DNA of 64,000 nt from Kibdelosporangium banguiense (GCF_017876405.1 NZ_JAGINW010000001.1:2183203-2247202); one strand, 5' to 3'; positions 34,582-43,963 are shown, numbered from the stretch's first letter. The notes: generated by a model from the letters alone, not told the origin. Program-made: numbers and translations.

Positions 34582-36215
34582 GTGCCGACTGCCGGGTGAC
34601 CGTTGTCCTGGTGGCCCAGGAATCACCGCAACAGTGCCTGAAACTGCTCGCCGAGCACACGACTGTTCCATATCGGACGGTCATTGTGGACAGCTCAGAG
34701 GACGCCGGTACGGCGCACAATCTCGGGGCGCGCCAGGCCGACACCGAGTTCATCTGTTTCCTGGATCCTTCGGTCGAAGTGACCGAAGGATGGCTGGAGC
34801 CGTTGATCGAACTGCTCGACGCGCGCCCGCGGGCGGCGTCCGCCGCGCCTGTCCCGGACGACGGCAAGCTGCACTTCACCACCGCTCTTGATCACGTCTC
34901 GACGGCGTGCCTGCTGGTCAGGCGGTCGGCTTTCCACGCTGCCGGTGGTTTCACCGCGGAGTTCGGCGACGACGATCCGGGTTTCTCAGCCGCCTTACGG
35001 GCATTGGGCTGGCAGTTGTGGCTGTGCACGAAGTCCAAAGTGCTGTCGATGCCGGTGGTCGACTATGTGGAGCGAGCCGATCGTGTCACGTCCTTCCGCG
35101 TCTTGCTGATCGACGACCGTGTGCCGCAGGTGGACCGTGGCCGCGGCGACCCTCGTACTCAAGCTGTTGTCGACGAGTGGCGCGCAGCTGACGATCTCGC
35201 GCGCGTGACCTACTTCGCCGCGTTGCCGGACAGAGCTGAGGATTACGCGCCAGCGTTGCGTGAGCGCGGTATTGAGGTTGTCTGGGGCGAAGATCCTGTG
35301 GAATGGGCTGCCACACGACCCGGCTACTACGACGTGGTCACGGTATTCCGGCCACACAACCTGGACCGCGCGGGCGAACCGATCGCGCGCTACCAGCCGC
35401 AAGCCGTGCTCGTGTACGACAGCGAGGCACTGTTCCACCGGCGGCCCGAGCAGCACTACGAGACCTGTGAGGACCCGGTTCGTCGCGAGGAATTCGCCGC
35501 TGAGGCAAAGACATTGCGGGAAGTCGAGACCCATGCGTTCCGGTGGGCCGACATCGGTGTGTGCGTCAGCGAGGACGAGGCCAACTGGGCACGGGCCGCC
35601 GATCCGACGACGAGCGTGCATGTCGCGTGCTATCCGACGCGGCTTGACCGGGCGGTTTCCGGTTGGGAGGAACGGTCCGGGATTGTCTTCTTCGGCGGTT
35701 TCGACGGGACCCCCAACACGCCCAACGAATACGCGGTTCTCGCGTTGGCCAATGAGGTGCTCCCGGAACTCCGCGAAAAGCACCCGGGAACATTGACTCG
35801 TGTTGTGGGCGCGGACCCATCACCTGCTGTGCTGGCATTGGAAAGCGAGCACATCAAGGTCGTCGGCCGAGTGCCCGACCCACATCCACTGCTGGCTTCA
35901 GCGCTCGTGCACGTCGTCCCAATGCGTTATGGCGCGGGCGTGAAGGCCAAGTTCATCGACACCATGGCCGCCGGACTGCCTTTTGTGACAACGCCGGTGG
36001 GTGGCGAAGGACTGTATCTCGGCTCGCTGGCCAAACATCTGATCGGCGAGTCCAGCGCGGAGATCATCGAGCTGACCAGCGCCCTGTTGACCGACCGAAC
36101 ATTGTGGACTGACATCCAGGGCGAACTGCTGGAGATCTGCCGGAAATACTTCTCCCATGCGGCTTTCACGCGGGAAATGCGGGCCGTCATCGCCGACTGC
36201 GGAATCCCCGGCTGA
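34578..36215 (+). CDS. Double-domain glycosyltransferase, GT2-like plus GT4-like (copy 1)
   Basis: A 545-residue cytoplasmic protein. The N-terminal half resembles a GT2 (GT-A) domain: VTVVLVAQESPQQCLKLLAE, FICFLDPSVEVTEGWLEPLI, ACLLVRRSAFHAAGGF. The C-terminal half resembles a GT4 (GT-B) transferase, with HVVPMRYGAGVKAKFIDTM, then AAGLPFVTTPVGGEGLYLG. The usual GT2 acidic motif reads DPS. The gene overlaps its coiled-coil partner (GTGA) and is matched by the paralogous pair at 42.6-45.7 kb. It probably adds sugars to a surface polymer; donor and acceptor are unknown. Confidence 0.75.
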   Translation: MSADCRVTVVLVAQESPQQCLKLLAEHTTVPYRTVIVDSSEDAGTAHNLGARQADTEFICFLDPSVEVTEGWLEPLIELLDARPRAASAAPVPDDGKLHFTTALDHVSTACLLVRRSAFHAAGGFTAEFGDDDPGFSAALRALGWQLWLCTKSKVLSMPVVDYVERADRVTSFRVLLIDDRVPQVDRGRGDPRTQAVVDEWRAADDLARVTYFAALPDRAEDYAPALRERGIEVVWGEDPVEWAATRPGYYDVVTVFRPHNLDRAGEPIARYQPQAVLVYDSEALFHRRPEQHYETCEDPVRREEFAAEAKTLREVETHAFRWADIGVCVSEDEANWARAADPTTSVHVACYPTRLDRAVSGWEERSGIVFFGGFDGTPNTPNEYAVLALANEVLPELREKHPGTLTRVVGADPSPAVLALESEHIKVVGRVPDPHPLLASALVHVVPMRYGAGVKAKFIDTMAAGLPFVTTPVGGEGLYLGSLAKHLIGESSAEIIELTSALLTDRTLWTDIQGELLEICRKYFSHAAFTREMRAVIADCGIPG

Positions 36216-36222
36216 GCATGGA

Positions 36223-36254
36223 TGTGCCCCCAACGCCGCGGCAATGGGGGCACA
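36223..36254. terminator. Hairpin between convergent genes
   Basis: A 10-bp perfect inverted repeat (TGTGCCCCCA at 36223-36232 and its complement at 36245-36254) with a 12-base loop lies in the 45 bases between the glycosyltransferase stop and the convergent Gln/Pro-rich protein stop. There is no T-run, so it may act as a transcript-end stabiliser more than a classical terminator. Confidence 0.6.
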
Positions 36255-36260
36255 AGCCGG

Positions 36261-37538
36261 CTACTGAGCCGGCGGGAATTTCTGGATGACGCGCTGGAGC
36301 AGCTCGTCGAAGGCGTCCTTGCTGGCGGTCTTGTCCGGGCCGTAGGCCTCGACACGGACGACCTTGCCGTCGGCGATGAAGTGCGCGCGGTTGCTGTTCA
36401 GCTTGTTGCCGGAGTCGGCAGGCAGGCTCCAGATCGTGACGCCCGCAGGCGAGTTGGTCGCCTTGGTGTGGCCGGCCTGCTGGTAGAGCGTGTTCACCGC
36501 GGACAGGATGGCTTTCGGGTCGGTGCCCTGGGCAGGGGTGAAGGCCCAGATACCGCGGGTCAGCTCGCCTTCGGTGCTCACCACCGAGCTGATGCTGGCC
36601 GTGCCGGCCTGCTGCAGCAGCTTGGCCTCGCCCTCGGTGGGGGCCTTCGCGGCAACGGCGTCCGCGATCGGGACGTTGTCCCGGATCGCAGGGGCGTCGT
36701 TGCCCGGGACGATCTGCACGAACGGGCCGTCCGGCAGCTTCGGGCCGGTCGAGGTCGGCGGCGGCGTGGTGGTCTGCTGAGGTTGCTGCTGCTGGCTCGG
36801 GCCTGGGTCGGACGACGGCGTGCCGGAGTTCTGCGTGATGAAGAAGATCGCCGCGGCCGCGCCGAGCACCACGACCACACCGGCCGCGATGCCGATGATC
36901 TTGCCTTTGCCCTTGCTCTTCTCCTCGAAGATCTCCGGGCCTTGACGGGGCCAGCTCGTGCCGACCTGGCCGAAGCCCGGCGGCAGATCGTCGCCTGCCC
37001 ACGGCGGGCTGGCGGGCTGCTGTTGCTGAGGGTGCGGTTGCGGCTGCTGGCCCCACGGCGGCTGCTGCTGGACCTGCGGGAACCCACCAGGCGGGGAGTT
37101 GGTGACGTAGTTGGGCACCACCTGCGTGCGGTCGACGCCGCTGACCACCTGCGTGCGATCGGAGTCGCTCGGGCCCTGCTGGCCGACCACCTGCGTACGG
37201 TCCGACTCACTCGGGCCTGGCTGGTAGGTGGGCGGCGGGGCGACCGGCGGGATGATCGTGGTCGAGTCGGCACTGTTGCCGCCTGCCTGGCTCGGCTGCC
37301 CGGGCTGCCACTTGAACGCGGGCGGGAACGGCGTCTGCTGCTGCGACGGCTCCGGGGCGGCGGGCGGCTGCTCGGGCTGCTGCTGCACCACAGGCTGGGC
37401 GGGCTGGGCCGACGGACCGGTCGTGGCCTGGGAGGCCTGCGCAAGCAGCTCGTCACGCCGTTTGCGGTAGTCGTCGGCAGCTATCCGGCCCGTGGCCAGT
37501 GCACTGTCCAGCTTCTGCAGCTCTTCCTGCCACGACAT
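36261..37538 (-). CDS. Gln/Pro-rich single-pass membrane protein with DRTQVV repeats
   Basis: A 425-residue protein. The N-terminus (WQEELQKLDSALATGRIAAD then DYRKRRDELLA) is a short helical domain resembling SHOCT-type motifs. A long low-complexity cytoplasmic region follows, rich in Gln and Pro, with DRTQVV at residues 113-118, 127-132 and 136-141. A membrane helix lies at about 213-235, then a compact outer domain ends in FDELLQRVIQKFPPAQ. The repeated Thr motif, with Val at +2 and +3, looks like a kinase or FHA-domain target. Paralogous to the next gene. The ATG at 37538 is chosen because the sister protein starts the same way. Function unknown. Confidence 0.65.
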   Translation of the reverse strand: MSWQEELQKLDSALATGRIAADDYRKRRDELLAQASQATTGPSAQPAQPVVQQQPEQPPAAPEPSQQQTPFPPAFKWQPGQPSQAGGNSADSTTIIPPVAPPPTYQPGPSESDRTQVVGQQGPSDSDRTQVVSGVDRTQVVPNYVTNSPPGGFPQVQQQPPWGQQPQPHPQQQQPASPPWAGDDLPPGFGQVGTSWPRQGPEIFEEKSKGKGKIIGIAAGVVVVLGAAAAIFFITQNSGTPSSDPGPSQQQQPQQTTTPPPTSTGPKLPDGPFVQIVPGNDAPAIRDNVPIADAVAAKAPTEGEAKLLQQAGTASISSVVSTEGELTRGIWAFTPAQGTDPKAILSAVNTLYQQAGHTKATNSPAGVTIWSLPADSGNKLNSNRAHFIADGKVVRVEAYGPDKTASKDAFDELLQRVIQKFPPAQ

Positions 37539-37653
37539 CTCAGGTGCCTCTCGGATTGTGGGTCGCGTTGCCAGTCCCGTTCGACATTGTGCCGACAGCC
37601 GCGACGGCCGCTCACCCGGCCGGGGTATCCACAGCCGGACGAGCGGTTCGCAA

Positions 37654-38676
37654 CTATTTGACCGCGATCGACTTCGACGTGAGATCGACCGAGCGTCGAA
37701 CCGCATTGTTCAGCTGCCCACGGTCACCTGGCGAGGTCTGCTGGATCACAATCCGGACCGTTACCCGGCCATTGCCGTAGACCGCTTCGGACAGAGTTGA
37801 TTTTTCACCCACCACGGTCAGCGCCGTCACACCGGACGGCAGGCCGGTGATGCCCGCGTCGGTCATGCCCAGATTCTTGTTCCGGTCGACGATCCTGGCG
37901 GCCAGCGCCTCGCCGCCCTTCTCACCCTTGACCTGGAAGGCGAACAGCACATAGCTGAGGTTGCCGCTGGTCACAGCGCGGCAGAGGATCTTCTCGGTAC
38001 CCGACTCGACCAGGTAGCTCGCCTCGTCCGGCTTGATCATGTTGTAGACCTGCGCCTGGTCCACGCTGAGGATTCCGCTGGTGGACAACGGCAGATCGGT
38101 CGGGTTCGGCAGCTTTTCGATGCTGAGCGTGTCGGTGACCGGCGCGGGAGCCGGAGCCGGCTCGGAGGAAGGCGGCGGCGCGGCGGACGACCCGCTGTCG
38201 CTCGGCCGGAACGCCAGGAACCACGTCAGCCCGGCAACCAGGGCGAGAACAACCACGGCGATCACGTACCGCGGCCACTTCTTGCGGACCACGGTGTCCT
38301 GGCTGAACACCTCGGAACCCTGCATCGGGGCCTGCGTCGGCGGAAAGATCTGGGACAATGCATCCGGCGGCTCAGCAGACACACGGGCCTGCGGCGGCGG
38401 CTGCATCGCCTGCCAGCCGGAAGCCTTGCCCGGATCCGCGGGAATCCCTACCCGCTGAGTGATGTCCGCCGAGGAATCCCCCGACTTCGCGTCGCCCGTA
38501 CCGGTGAACGCGTTCGCGATCGATGGCCCCTGCTTGCGGTGCACCCGGCGGACCTCGACAGAGCTGCTCGACGCGGTCGCAAGTAACTCGTCTCGCCGCC
38601 TGCGGTACTCGTCAGCCTGGATGCGCCCGGCCGACAGATCCTGATCCAGGCTGTTCAACTCGTCCTGCCAGCCCAT
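37654..38676 (-). CDS. Single-pass membrane protein, paralogue of the Gln/Pro-rich protein
   Basis: A 340-residue protein starting GWQDELNSLDQDLSAGRIQA and DEYRRRRDELLA, nearly the same helical N-terminal domain as its downstream neighbour. A cytoplasmic linker carries SADITQRVGIP, and the membrane helix is at about 136-156 (YVIAVVVLALVAGLTWFLAF). A Ser/Pro linker leads to an outer domain of about 170 residues (LSVDQAQVYNMIKPDEASYL, TALTVVGEKSTLSEAVYG). The pair arose by duplication, with divergence of the outer domain. It lies inside the glycan cluster on the opposite strand. No function is assigned. Confidence 0.65.
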   Translation of the reverse strand: MGWQDELNSLDQDLSAGRIQADEYRRRRDELLATASSSSVEVRRVHRKQGPSIANAFTGTGDAKSGDSSADITQRVGIPADPGKASGWQAMQPPPQARVSAEPPDALSQIFPPTQAPMQGSEVFSQDTVVRKKWPRYVIAVVVLALVAGLTWFLAFRPSDSGSSAAPPPSSEPAPAPAPVTDTLSIEKLPNPTDLPLSTSGILSVDQAQVYNMIKPDEASYLVESGTEKILCRAVTSGNLSYVLFAFQVKGEKGGEALAARIVDRNKNLGMTDAGITGLPSGVTALTVVGEKSTLSEAVYGNGRVTVRIVIQQTSPGDRGQLNNAVRRSVDLTSKSIAVK

Positions 38677-38863
38677 CTACCGCCCTCTCGTCCAGCCGAT
38701 CTCGTGCTGCCCATTCTCACCGCCAACCCACGATCGAAACGTCGATCGGGTGAATTACCGGCACATTTGTGTCGACCAACCCGGTGAAGTGCTAGGGGAC
38801 CAGCCTGGTCAGGCACGTTAGCGCACCCCATTGGCGCTTGCCTGCTTGCCCTATTCTGCGGCA

Positions 38864-40240
38864 GTGGACGTCACCCGGATGACTGAACGCCCTAGTCCGA
38901 CTGATACACCGAGATCCGGGGTCTCGTGGGCACCTGGCTGGCTCGTTCCGCTCGTGGTCTGGGTGACGTGGGCTACTACCTCGATCGTGGCCGCCTGGTG
39001 GGTCATCGCCCACGGCCGGGCCATTCCGTACGCGGACGAATGGCACCTGGTCGGCGCCATCACCGGCGCCGAGCCGATGACGCTGGACTGGGTGCTCCAG
39101 CAGTTCGACGCGCACCGGCTGATCTCCCTGAAGCTGATCATGGTGCCGCTGACCCGCCTGGCCGGTGGCGACTTCCGGGCCACGCCCGCGTTCACCCTCG
39201 CGGTGCTCTGCCTGACCGCCGCCGCGGCCATCCACACGTTCCGCAAGATCCGGGGCCGGACCAGGCTGGTCGACACCTTCTTCCCGATCGTCCTACTCAG
39301 CCTCGGCGTCGACGCGCTGTACTACGGCTTCCAGATGCAATTCGCCACTGCGGGCGCCGCGGCCGTCTGCGTGCTGCTGGTGATGGTCCGCTACCGGCTC
39401 GACGTGCCACCGGGTCCGGCCTGGCTGGCGATCGGACTGATGCTTTTCCTTCTCGGGCAGGGCGGCCCGGGGCTGGCATTGCTGCCGCCGTTGGGAATCT
39501 GGCTCGCCATCGCCGGCTTGCGGTTACGGCGAACCCGGAAACTGCAGGGCACTCTGGTGCTCGGCGGGCTGGCGCTGGGAGTGCTGGCCACTGGCGCGTA
39601 CTTCATCGGCTTCAGTTCGAGCAACCCACGGAAAGCCACGTCGTTCGGCCAGTTCCTGGAGGCGATCGGCCGGGTCTCCGGGTCCGCGGCAGGCGACCGG
39701 ATGAGCGACATGTGGCCGTGGGGCGGGATCGTCGCGGTGGCCGTTCTCCTCGCGACCTCGGGCGTTGCTGTCTGGCTGCTGCGTAAAGGCGAGGACAGGC
39801 AACGCGCGATCGTGCTGGCGCTCTTCGGATTCGGCGCGATCACGCTGATTCTGGTGATCGCCTACGGCCGCGGCGGCATGACGTGGTCCCGTGGCCTGGA
39901 ACACCACTACATGCCGCTGGTACTGCCCGCCACAGTGTGGATCTTCGCGGTGTGGGACGAGGCTCGCGGCCGGATCCGGGCGTGGGCCACCGGCGTGTTC
40001 ACCGCGTTCATGATCCTGGTCTACGTATGGGGTATCACCGAAACCCAGCCGCTCGGGGCCTGGCTGGCTCAGGAGTCGGTCCGGTTCCGGACGGACATGT
40101 GCGCGGGCATGCCCGCCGACCAGCTCACCGCCAAGTACCTGAACTTCCTGTACTACACCGACGACGAGTACGGCCGGAAGCTGGTCGCGACCGGTATCAC
40201 CGAGATGCGCGAGCACAAGTCCGGCGACTTCGCTTGTTAG
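38864..40240 (+). CDS. Polytopic membrane protein of the glycan cluster
   Basis: A 458-residue protein with about ten membrane segments. An early outer loop, IPYADEWHLVGAITGAEP, resembles the first periplasmic loop of GT-C-fold proteins, where acidic residues are catalytic. Other conserved-looking parts are FDAHRLISLKLIM and YGFQMQFATAGAAA. It may be a lipid-sugar-dependent transferase or another glycan membrane enzyme, but no family can be named with confidence. The GTG at 38864 or the ATG at 38879 may be the start; neither has a good ribosome-binding site. The stop overlaps the convergent WbsX-fusion stop by four bases. Confidence 0.6.
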   Translation: MDVTRMTERPSPTDTPRSGVSWAPGWLVPLVVWVTWATTSIVAAWWVIAHGRAIPYADEWHLVGAITGAEPMTLDWVLQQFDAHRLISLKLIMVPLTRLAGGDFRATPAFTLAVLCLTAAAAIHTFRKIRGRTRLVDTFFPIVLLSLGVDALYYGFQMQFATAGAAAVCVLLVMVRYRLDVPPGPAWLAIGLMLFLLGQGGPGLALLPPLGIWLAIAGLRLRRTRKLQGTLVLGGLALGVLATGAYFIGFSSSNPRKATSFGQFLEAIGRVSGSAAGDRMSDMWPWGGIVAVAVLLATSGVAVWLLRKGEDRQRAIVLALFGFGAITLILVIAYGRGGMTWSRGLEHHYMPLVLPATVWIFAVWDEARGRIRAWATGVFTAFMILVYVWGITETQPLGAWLAQESVRFRTDMCAGMPADQLTAKYLNFLYYTDDEYGRKLVATGITEMREHKSGDFAC

Positions 40241-42501
40241 TGGCGGCTTTCGAGCTCGCTGATGTACTGGTTCTTGGCACCGAGCTGTGTCTCCAGTTCC
40301 CGCACATAGCGAGCACCGTCGGAGATGGCGCGGTTCTTGTTCTCGACTTCGACTTCCATCGAGCGGGCCCAGTGGCCGACCTCTTCGAGGGCGGTTGAGC
40401 GCTCTTTGAGCTGCTTGTCGAGGCTCTTGGCCCATTCGGCGGTCTGCCGGGCGCCGTTGGTGATGTCGTTGATCGCCTGTTTGAGGCGGGCGATCTCGCG
40501 GGAGTGGGCCTTGGCGTCGTTGCGGTCGGCGGCGCGGCTGGCTTTCTGGCCGCGCTCGTAGGCTGTGAGGACCTCGTTCTCCAGCTCGACGACGCGGTCG
40601 CGCAGGTCCAGGTAGTCCGCGGGCAACGCGCCGACCTGTGTGGTGGTGGTCTTGGCGGGTGGCGGGACTGAGATCTCGCCGAACACGCGGCGGGTCGCTT
40701 CGAGGTAGCCGTGGCCGAAGCGCTGGTCGGGCTCGAGGTAGGCGCCTTCGGCCCATTCGTTCCAGGCGTTGACGAATACGAGGCCGTTCTCCGGGCGGCG
40801 GCGTGCCTCGTGTTCGGCCGCTGCGAGCAGCCACTTCTCGTAGGCCTCGGGGTTGGCGCCGTGCAGGATCGTGGCGCGGACCTTGCGGCGCGCGGTGTTG
40901 TCCCAGCTTGGGACCACGCAGGGGTAACGCACCCACGGCACGTCGAGGCGTTCCAGGCAGCCCGCGCTGACGTCCTCGTACTCGTAGCGCAGGTGGCTGC
41001 CGGCCGCGAGGCGCGGGTCTGGGTGCGCGGAAACCTTGTCGCCCAGGCGATGCGGCGGGAACTCGACCTCGGCGTCACAGCCGGTCTGGGCGGGCTTCTT
41101 GTCCAGCTGGTGCGTGATCGCCTGGATCAGGTACGGCTCGACGCCTGTCTCGGCCACGCACGCCTTGCGGAACTCGTCGATGTAGCCGCGGGCGTCGGGC
41201 AGGTGGGCGACGTTGTAGATCACGAACGCCGGCCGGTCGTCGACCTTCAGGTAGCGCGGGTCGTTGAACGCCTTGGCCAGGTAGGCCGCGTGCCTACGGA
41301 CCTCGTCGTCCTCGCCGTAGTGCTGATCCTGCAGGATCGCGCGGTCGCCGCCGTCCCAGATCCGGCTCCAGGACTCGTTCGCCCAGCAGAGCATGAACGG
41401 CAGCGTCGGCGAGCCGGACGAGAGCACCTCTTCGAACGGGCGCTGCAGCAACCTGCGGCCGCCGAACCAGTAGTGGTGGTAGCAGAACGCCGAGATGCCG
41501 TTCAGCCGGGCGAGCTTGGCCTGCGCCTCCCGCACCTCGGGCAGCCGCAGGTCGTAGAAGCCCAGGTCGGCGGGCCGGCGTGGCTGGTAGTGCTCCGGCC
41601 AGATCGGCTCGGCCTTGGTCACGTTCGTCCACTCGGTGAAGCCCTTGCCCCACCAGGCGTCGTTCTCCGCGGTCGGGTGGAACTGCGGCAGGTAGAACGC
41701 GACCGCCCGGACGCCCTCCACCTTCGGCGGGCCGCCGGGCTCCGCCGTACGTGCCTTGACCTTGGCTTTCTCCGGCTTCTCGGTCTTGTCCCAGTCCGGC
41801 TCGGGCGCGAGCTCCAGCGCGCCTTCACGCGTGGCAGGCACAGCGGCGAGCACGAACTGCAGCGTCGCCGACTCCGGGTCCTCGGAGACAAGCTCCACGA
41901 CCGCGGAGGGGAAGTCCTTCAAGTTCAGCTGCGGGTCGAAGTCGAACGGGCTGACCGTGACCCGCTCGGTGCGCTCCACACGCAGACCCGCGTCCGTGAA
42001 CAGGTCCTCGAGGCTGGAATGCGTGAAGAACCGCAGGTGATGACGGTCCAGCAGGCCGAAGTCGCTGTAATCCCACCGGCCCTGCAGCAGCGACAGACGC
42101 AACGAACCGTGCGCCACGTTCGGCACGGACGCCACGACGTAACCACTGTCGCTGAGCAATGTGGCGGCCTTGGCCAGCAACTGCCCGGGGTTCTCCAGAT
42201 GCTGCAGCACATCGCCGGCCAGCACGACGTCGAATCGCTTGTCCGCGAGTTCGTCCAGTGCGCCAGGCGTGTCCAGGTCCGCGACGAGCACCTGCTCGGC
42301 GAACCGGCCGGCCTTCTCCGCCGCCTCCGCGTCGATCTCCACACCGGTGACCTGGCAGCCCTGCCCGAGCAGGTGCCTGGTCATCGCACCGGTCCCGCAA
42401 CCGAGCTCCAGCACGGTTTTGTCACGGCCGATCAGGCGCAGTTGCCTGACGTGCGTGGTGTTCTTCTCATCGAGATCGATGTGCGCGTCGTATTGGGTCA
42501 T
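40237..42501 (-). CDS. Methyltransferase - WbsX-like glycan enzyme - coiled-coil fusion
   Basis: A 754-residue fusion. Residues about 1-230 are a class I SAM methyltransferase (VLELGCGTGAMTRHLLGQG, DVVLAGDVLQHLENPGQ). Residues about 275-640 are a WbsX / GH99-like domain (VAFYLPQFHPTAENDAWWGK, FTEWTNV, FCYHHYWFGGRRLL, NAWNEWAEGAYLEPD), found in O-antigen and rhamnan clusters. Residues about 655-754 are a charged coiled coil ending in LGAKNQYISELESRH. The ATG at 42501 fits the methyltransferase start. It would modify sugars of the cell-surface glycan; whether the WbsX part is hydrolase or transferase is not settled. Divergent from the pyruvyltransferase-like copy 2. Confidence 0.85.
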   Translation of the reverse strand: MTQYDAHIDLDEKNTTHVRQLRLIGRDKTVLELGCGTGAMTRHLLGQGCQVTGVEIDAEAAEKAGRFAEQVLVADLDTPGALDELADKRFDVVLAGDVLQHLENPGQLLAKAATLLSDSGYVVASVPNVAHGSLRLSLLQGRWDYSDFGLLDRHHLRFFTHSSLEDLFTDAGLRVERTERVTVSPFDFDPQLNLKDFPSAVVELVSEDPESATLQFVLAAVPATREGALELAPEPDWDKTEKPEKAKVKARTAEPGGPPKVEGVRAVAFYLPQFHPTAENDAWWGKGFTEWTNVTKAEPIWPEHYQPRRPADLGFYDLRLPEVREAQAKLARLNGISAFCYHHYWFGGRRLLQRPFEEVLSSGSPTLPFMLCWANESWSRIWDGGDRAILQDQHYGEDDEVRRHAAYLAKAFNDPRYLKVDDRPAFVIYNVAHLPDARGYIDEFRKACVAETGVEPYLIQAITHQLDKKPAQTGCDAEVEFPPHRLGDKVSAHPDPRLAAGSHLRYEYEDVSAGCLERLDVPWVRYPCVVPSWDNTARRKVRATILHGANPEAYEKWLLAAAEHEARRRPENGLVFVNAWNEWAEGAYLEPDQRFGHGYLEATRRVFGEISVPPPAKTTTTQVGALPADYLDLRDRVVELENEVLTAYERGQKASRAADRNDAKAHSREIARLKQAINDITNGARQTAEWAKSLDKQLKERSTALEEVGHWARSMEVEVENKNRAISDGARYVRELETQLGAKNQYISELESRH

Positions 42502-42604
42502 TCCCCTGTGACAATCAGCCGGATCGGACACGGAATTGCTGGTCGTACGGTACAGGAGAGTGCCCCCAGCCCCCTGACGCCCGGCGACCGTATCATCCAG
42601 GCTC

Positions 42605-43963
42605 GTGGCAGCTGCTGTAGATGGTTCTGACGGCACGGTGGCCGTGTGGGGGGCGTTCGATCTCGACAGTTTCGGTGACCAGCTCTACCCGCGGATCACC
42701 GAAGACGAGATCGTCCGGCGCCTGCCTGGCTGGACGGTACGGACATATGCGCCGTTGGGCTGGGAAAGGCCGTGCCGCAGCGACGGCGGTTTCGTCGCCG
42801 AGCCCTTGGGTGAACGCACTGAAAAGCGAATTGCCCAGCTGGCGGCTGCCGCTGACGTGACTCTTGTCAGCACTGGAATCCGCGCGGATGTGTCGCCGTG
42901 GTTCGTCGACGGTCTTGGTGCGGCTTGGGAACGTGCGCACCCGGTGATCTGGAACGCGGTCGGTGTCGAGGCCGGTTCCGAACAGATCCGTGACGCTTTG
43001 GCTGCACGTCGTCACATTTCCGTGCGTGACGAGGTTTCCGCACAACGGCTACGGGACTGCGGTGTCTCGAACGACATCACCGTGGTTCCGGATCTCGGCG
43101 TGCTCGTACACCGGTTGATCCGGGCGGAGTCGCTACGGCCGCGGGTGGACTACTTCCGGCTGATGGGCTGGTACCCGATCGACCGGCCCGCGCTGATCGT
43201 GCAGGGCGACCAGGCCGCGGTGCCGCACGTGAAGGAGATCGCCCGGATCCTGCGGTGGACGCTCGCCGAGGTGCTCATCGCGGACGTCGTGATCCTCGAG
43301 ACCAGCGAGAGCGGCTTCGCCGACCTGCTGGCCGAGCACCTCGACCCCAACCACACGTACCGGCTGCCGTTCGGGCTGCCGCCGGAGGACGTGCTCGCCG
43401 CCATCCACGGCTCGATCGGGACCGTGGCCACGGACTACCACGCGACTCTCTCCTCGGCGATGCTCGGCAGGCGGTGGGCGCTGCTGGACACGACCGACGA
43501 CCACGCCGAGCTGGCGTCAATGCTTGAGGAGCCGACGCATCGCGCGACGTCCACCGAGGAGCTGGCCGAGGCCATCCGGATCGCCTTCCCCAAGCAGCCC
43601 GACCCGCACCGGTACGCGCCCCTGCGGGACAAAGTGGACACGCACTTCGACACGATCGCCCAGGAAGCCGAGCGGTCGTGGATCAAGAACGGCGGCAACA
43701 GCGAGCACCGCTGGGCCGACGTCCGCCGCGAGAACGCCCAGCTGCGCGCGGCCTACCGGGCGAGCCGGTTGCAGCTCGCCGCGGAACGCCGCCAGCTGCT
43801 GGAGCACATCCAGCTGGCCGCCAACGGCACCGGACTCGCCGCGATTCCTGCGGAGGAGATCGCCAAGCTACGCGCGGACAGTGCGGAACTGGCGCGGCTG
43901 CAGCAGACCAAGCTGATCCGGTGGAGCTCGCCGGCGCGTCGGATCTACGGGAAGCTGAAGTGA
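42605..43963 (+). CDS. Polysaccharide pyruvyltransferase-like protein with C-terminal coiled coil (copy 2)
   Basis: A 452-residue paralogue of the protein at 33313-34581. Both share the SFGDQL/GFGDQL start, the YAPLGWERP segment, the SVRDEVSAQRLRDCG segment and the C-terminal LIRW motif (LIRWSSPARRIYGKLK here). This copy keeps more of the pyruvyltransferase-family core: PDLGVLVHRLI, PALIVQGDQAAVPHVKEIAR and the ATDYHATLSSAMLGRRWALL loop with the conserved H-A-x-I/L-like segment. Residues about 370-440 form a coiled coil. It could add a ketal pyruvate to a glycan sugar. The stop overlaps the next GTG. Confidence 0.7.
   Translation: MAAAVDGSDGTVAVWGAFDLDSFGDQLYPRITEDEIVRRLPGWTVRTYAPLGWERPCRSDGGFVAEPLGERTEKRIAQLAAAADVTLVSTGIRADVSPWFVDGLGAAWERAHPVIWNAVGVEAGSEQIRDALAARRHISVRDEVSAQRLRDCGVSNDITVVPDLGVLVHRLIRAESLRPRVDYFRLMGWYPIDRPALIVQGDQAAVPHVKEIARILRWTLAEVLIADVVILETSESGFADLLAEHLDPNHTYRLPFGLPPEDVLAAIHGSIGTVATDYHATLSSAMLGRRWALLDTTDDHAELASMLEEPTHRATSTEELAEAIRIAFPKQPDPHRYAPLRDKVDTHFDTIAQEAERSWIKNGGNSEHRWADVRRENAQLRAAYRASRLQLAAERRQLLEHIQLAANGTGLAAIPAEEIAKLRADSAELARLQQTKLIRWSSPARRIYGKLK

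Noticed and set aside
36222..37661. A 479-codon open frame on the plus strand
   Set aside because: It is antisense to the Gln/Pro-rich membrane protein; the Leu/Arg/Gly-rich translation has no protein-like features.
40711..42630. A 639-codon open frame on the plus strand
   Set aside because: It is antisense to the methyltransferase-WbsX gene, which has clear family motifs. The opposite frame has no recognisable domain and reflects high GC at third positions.
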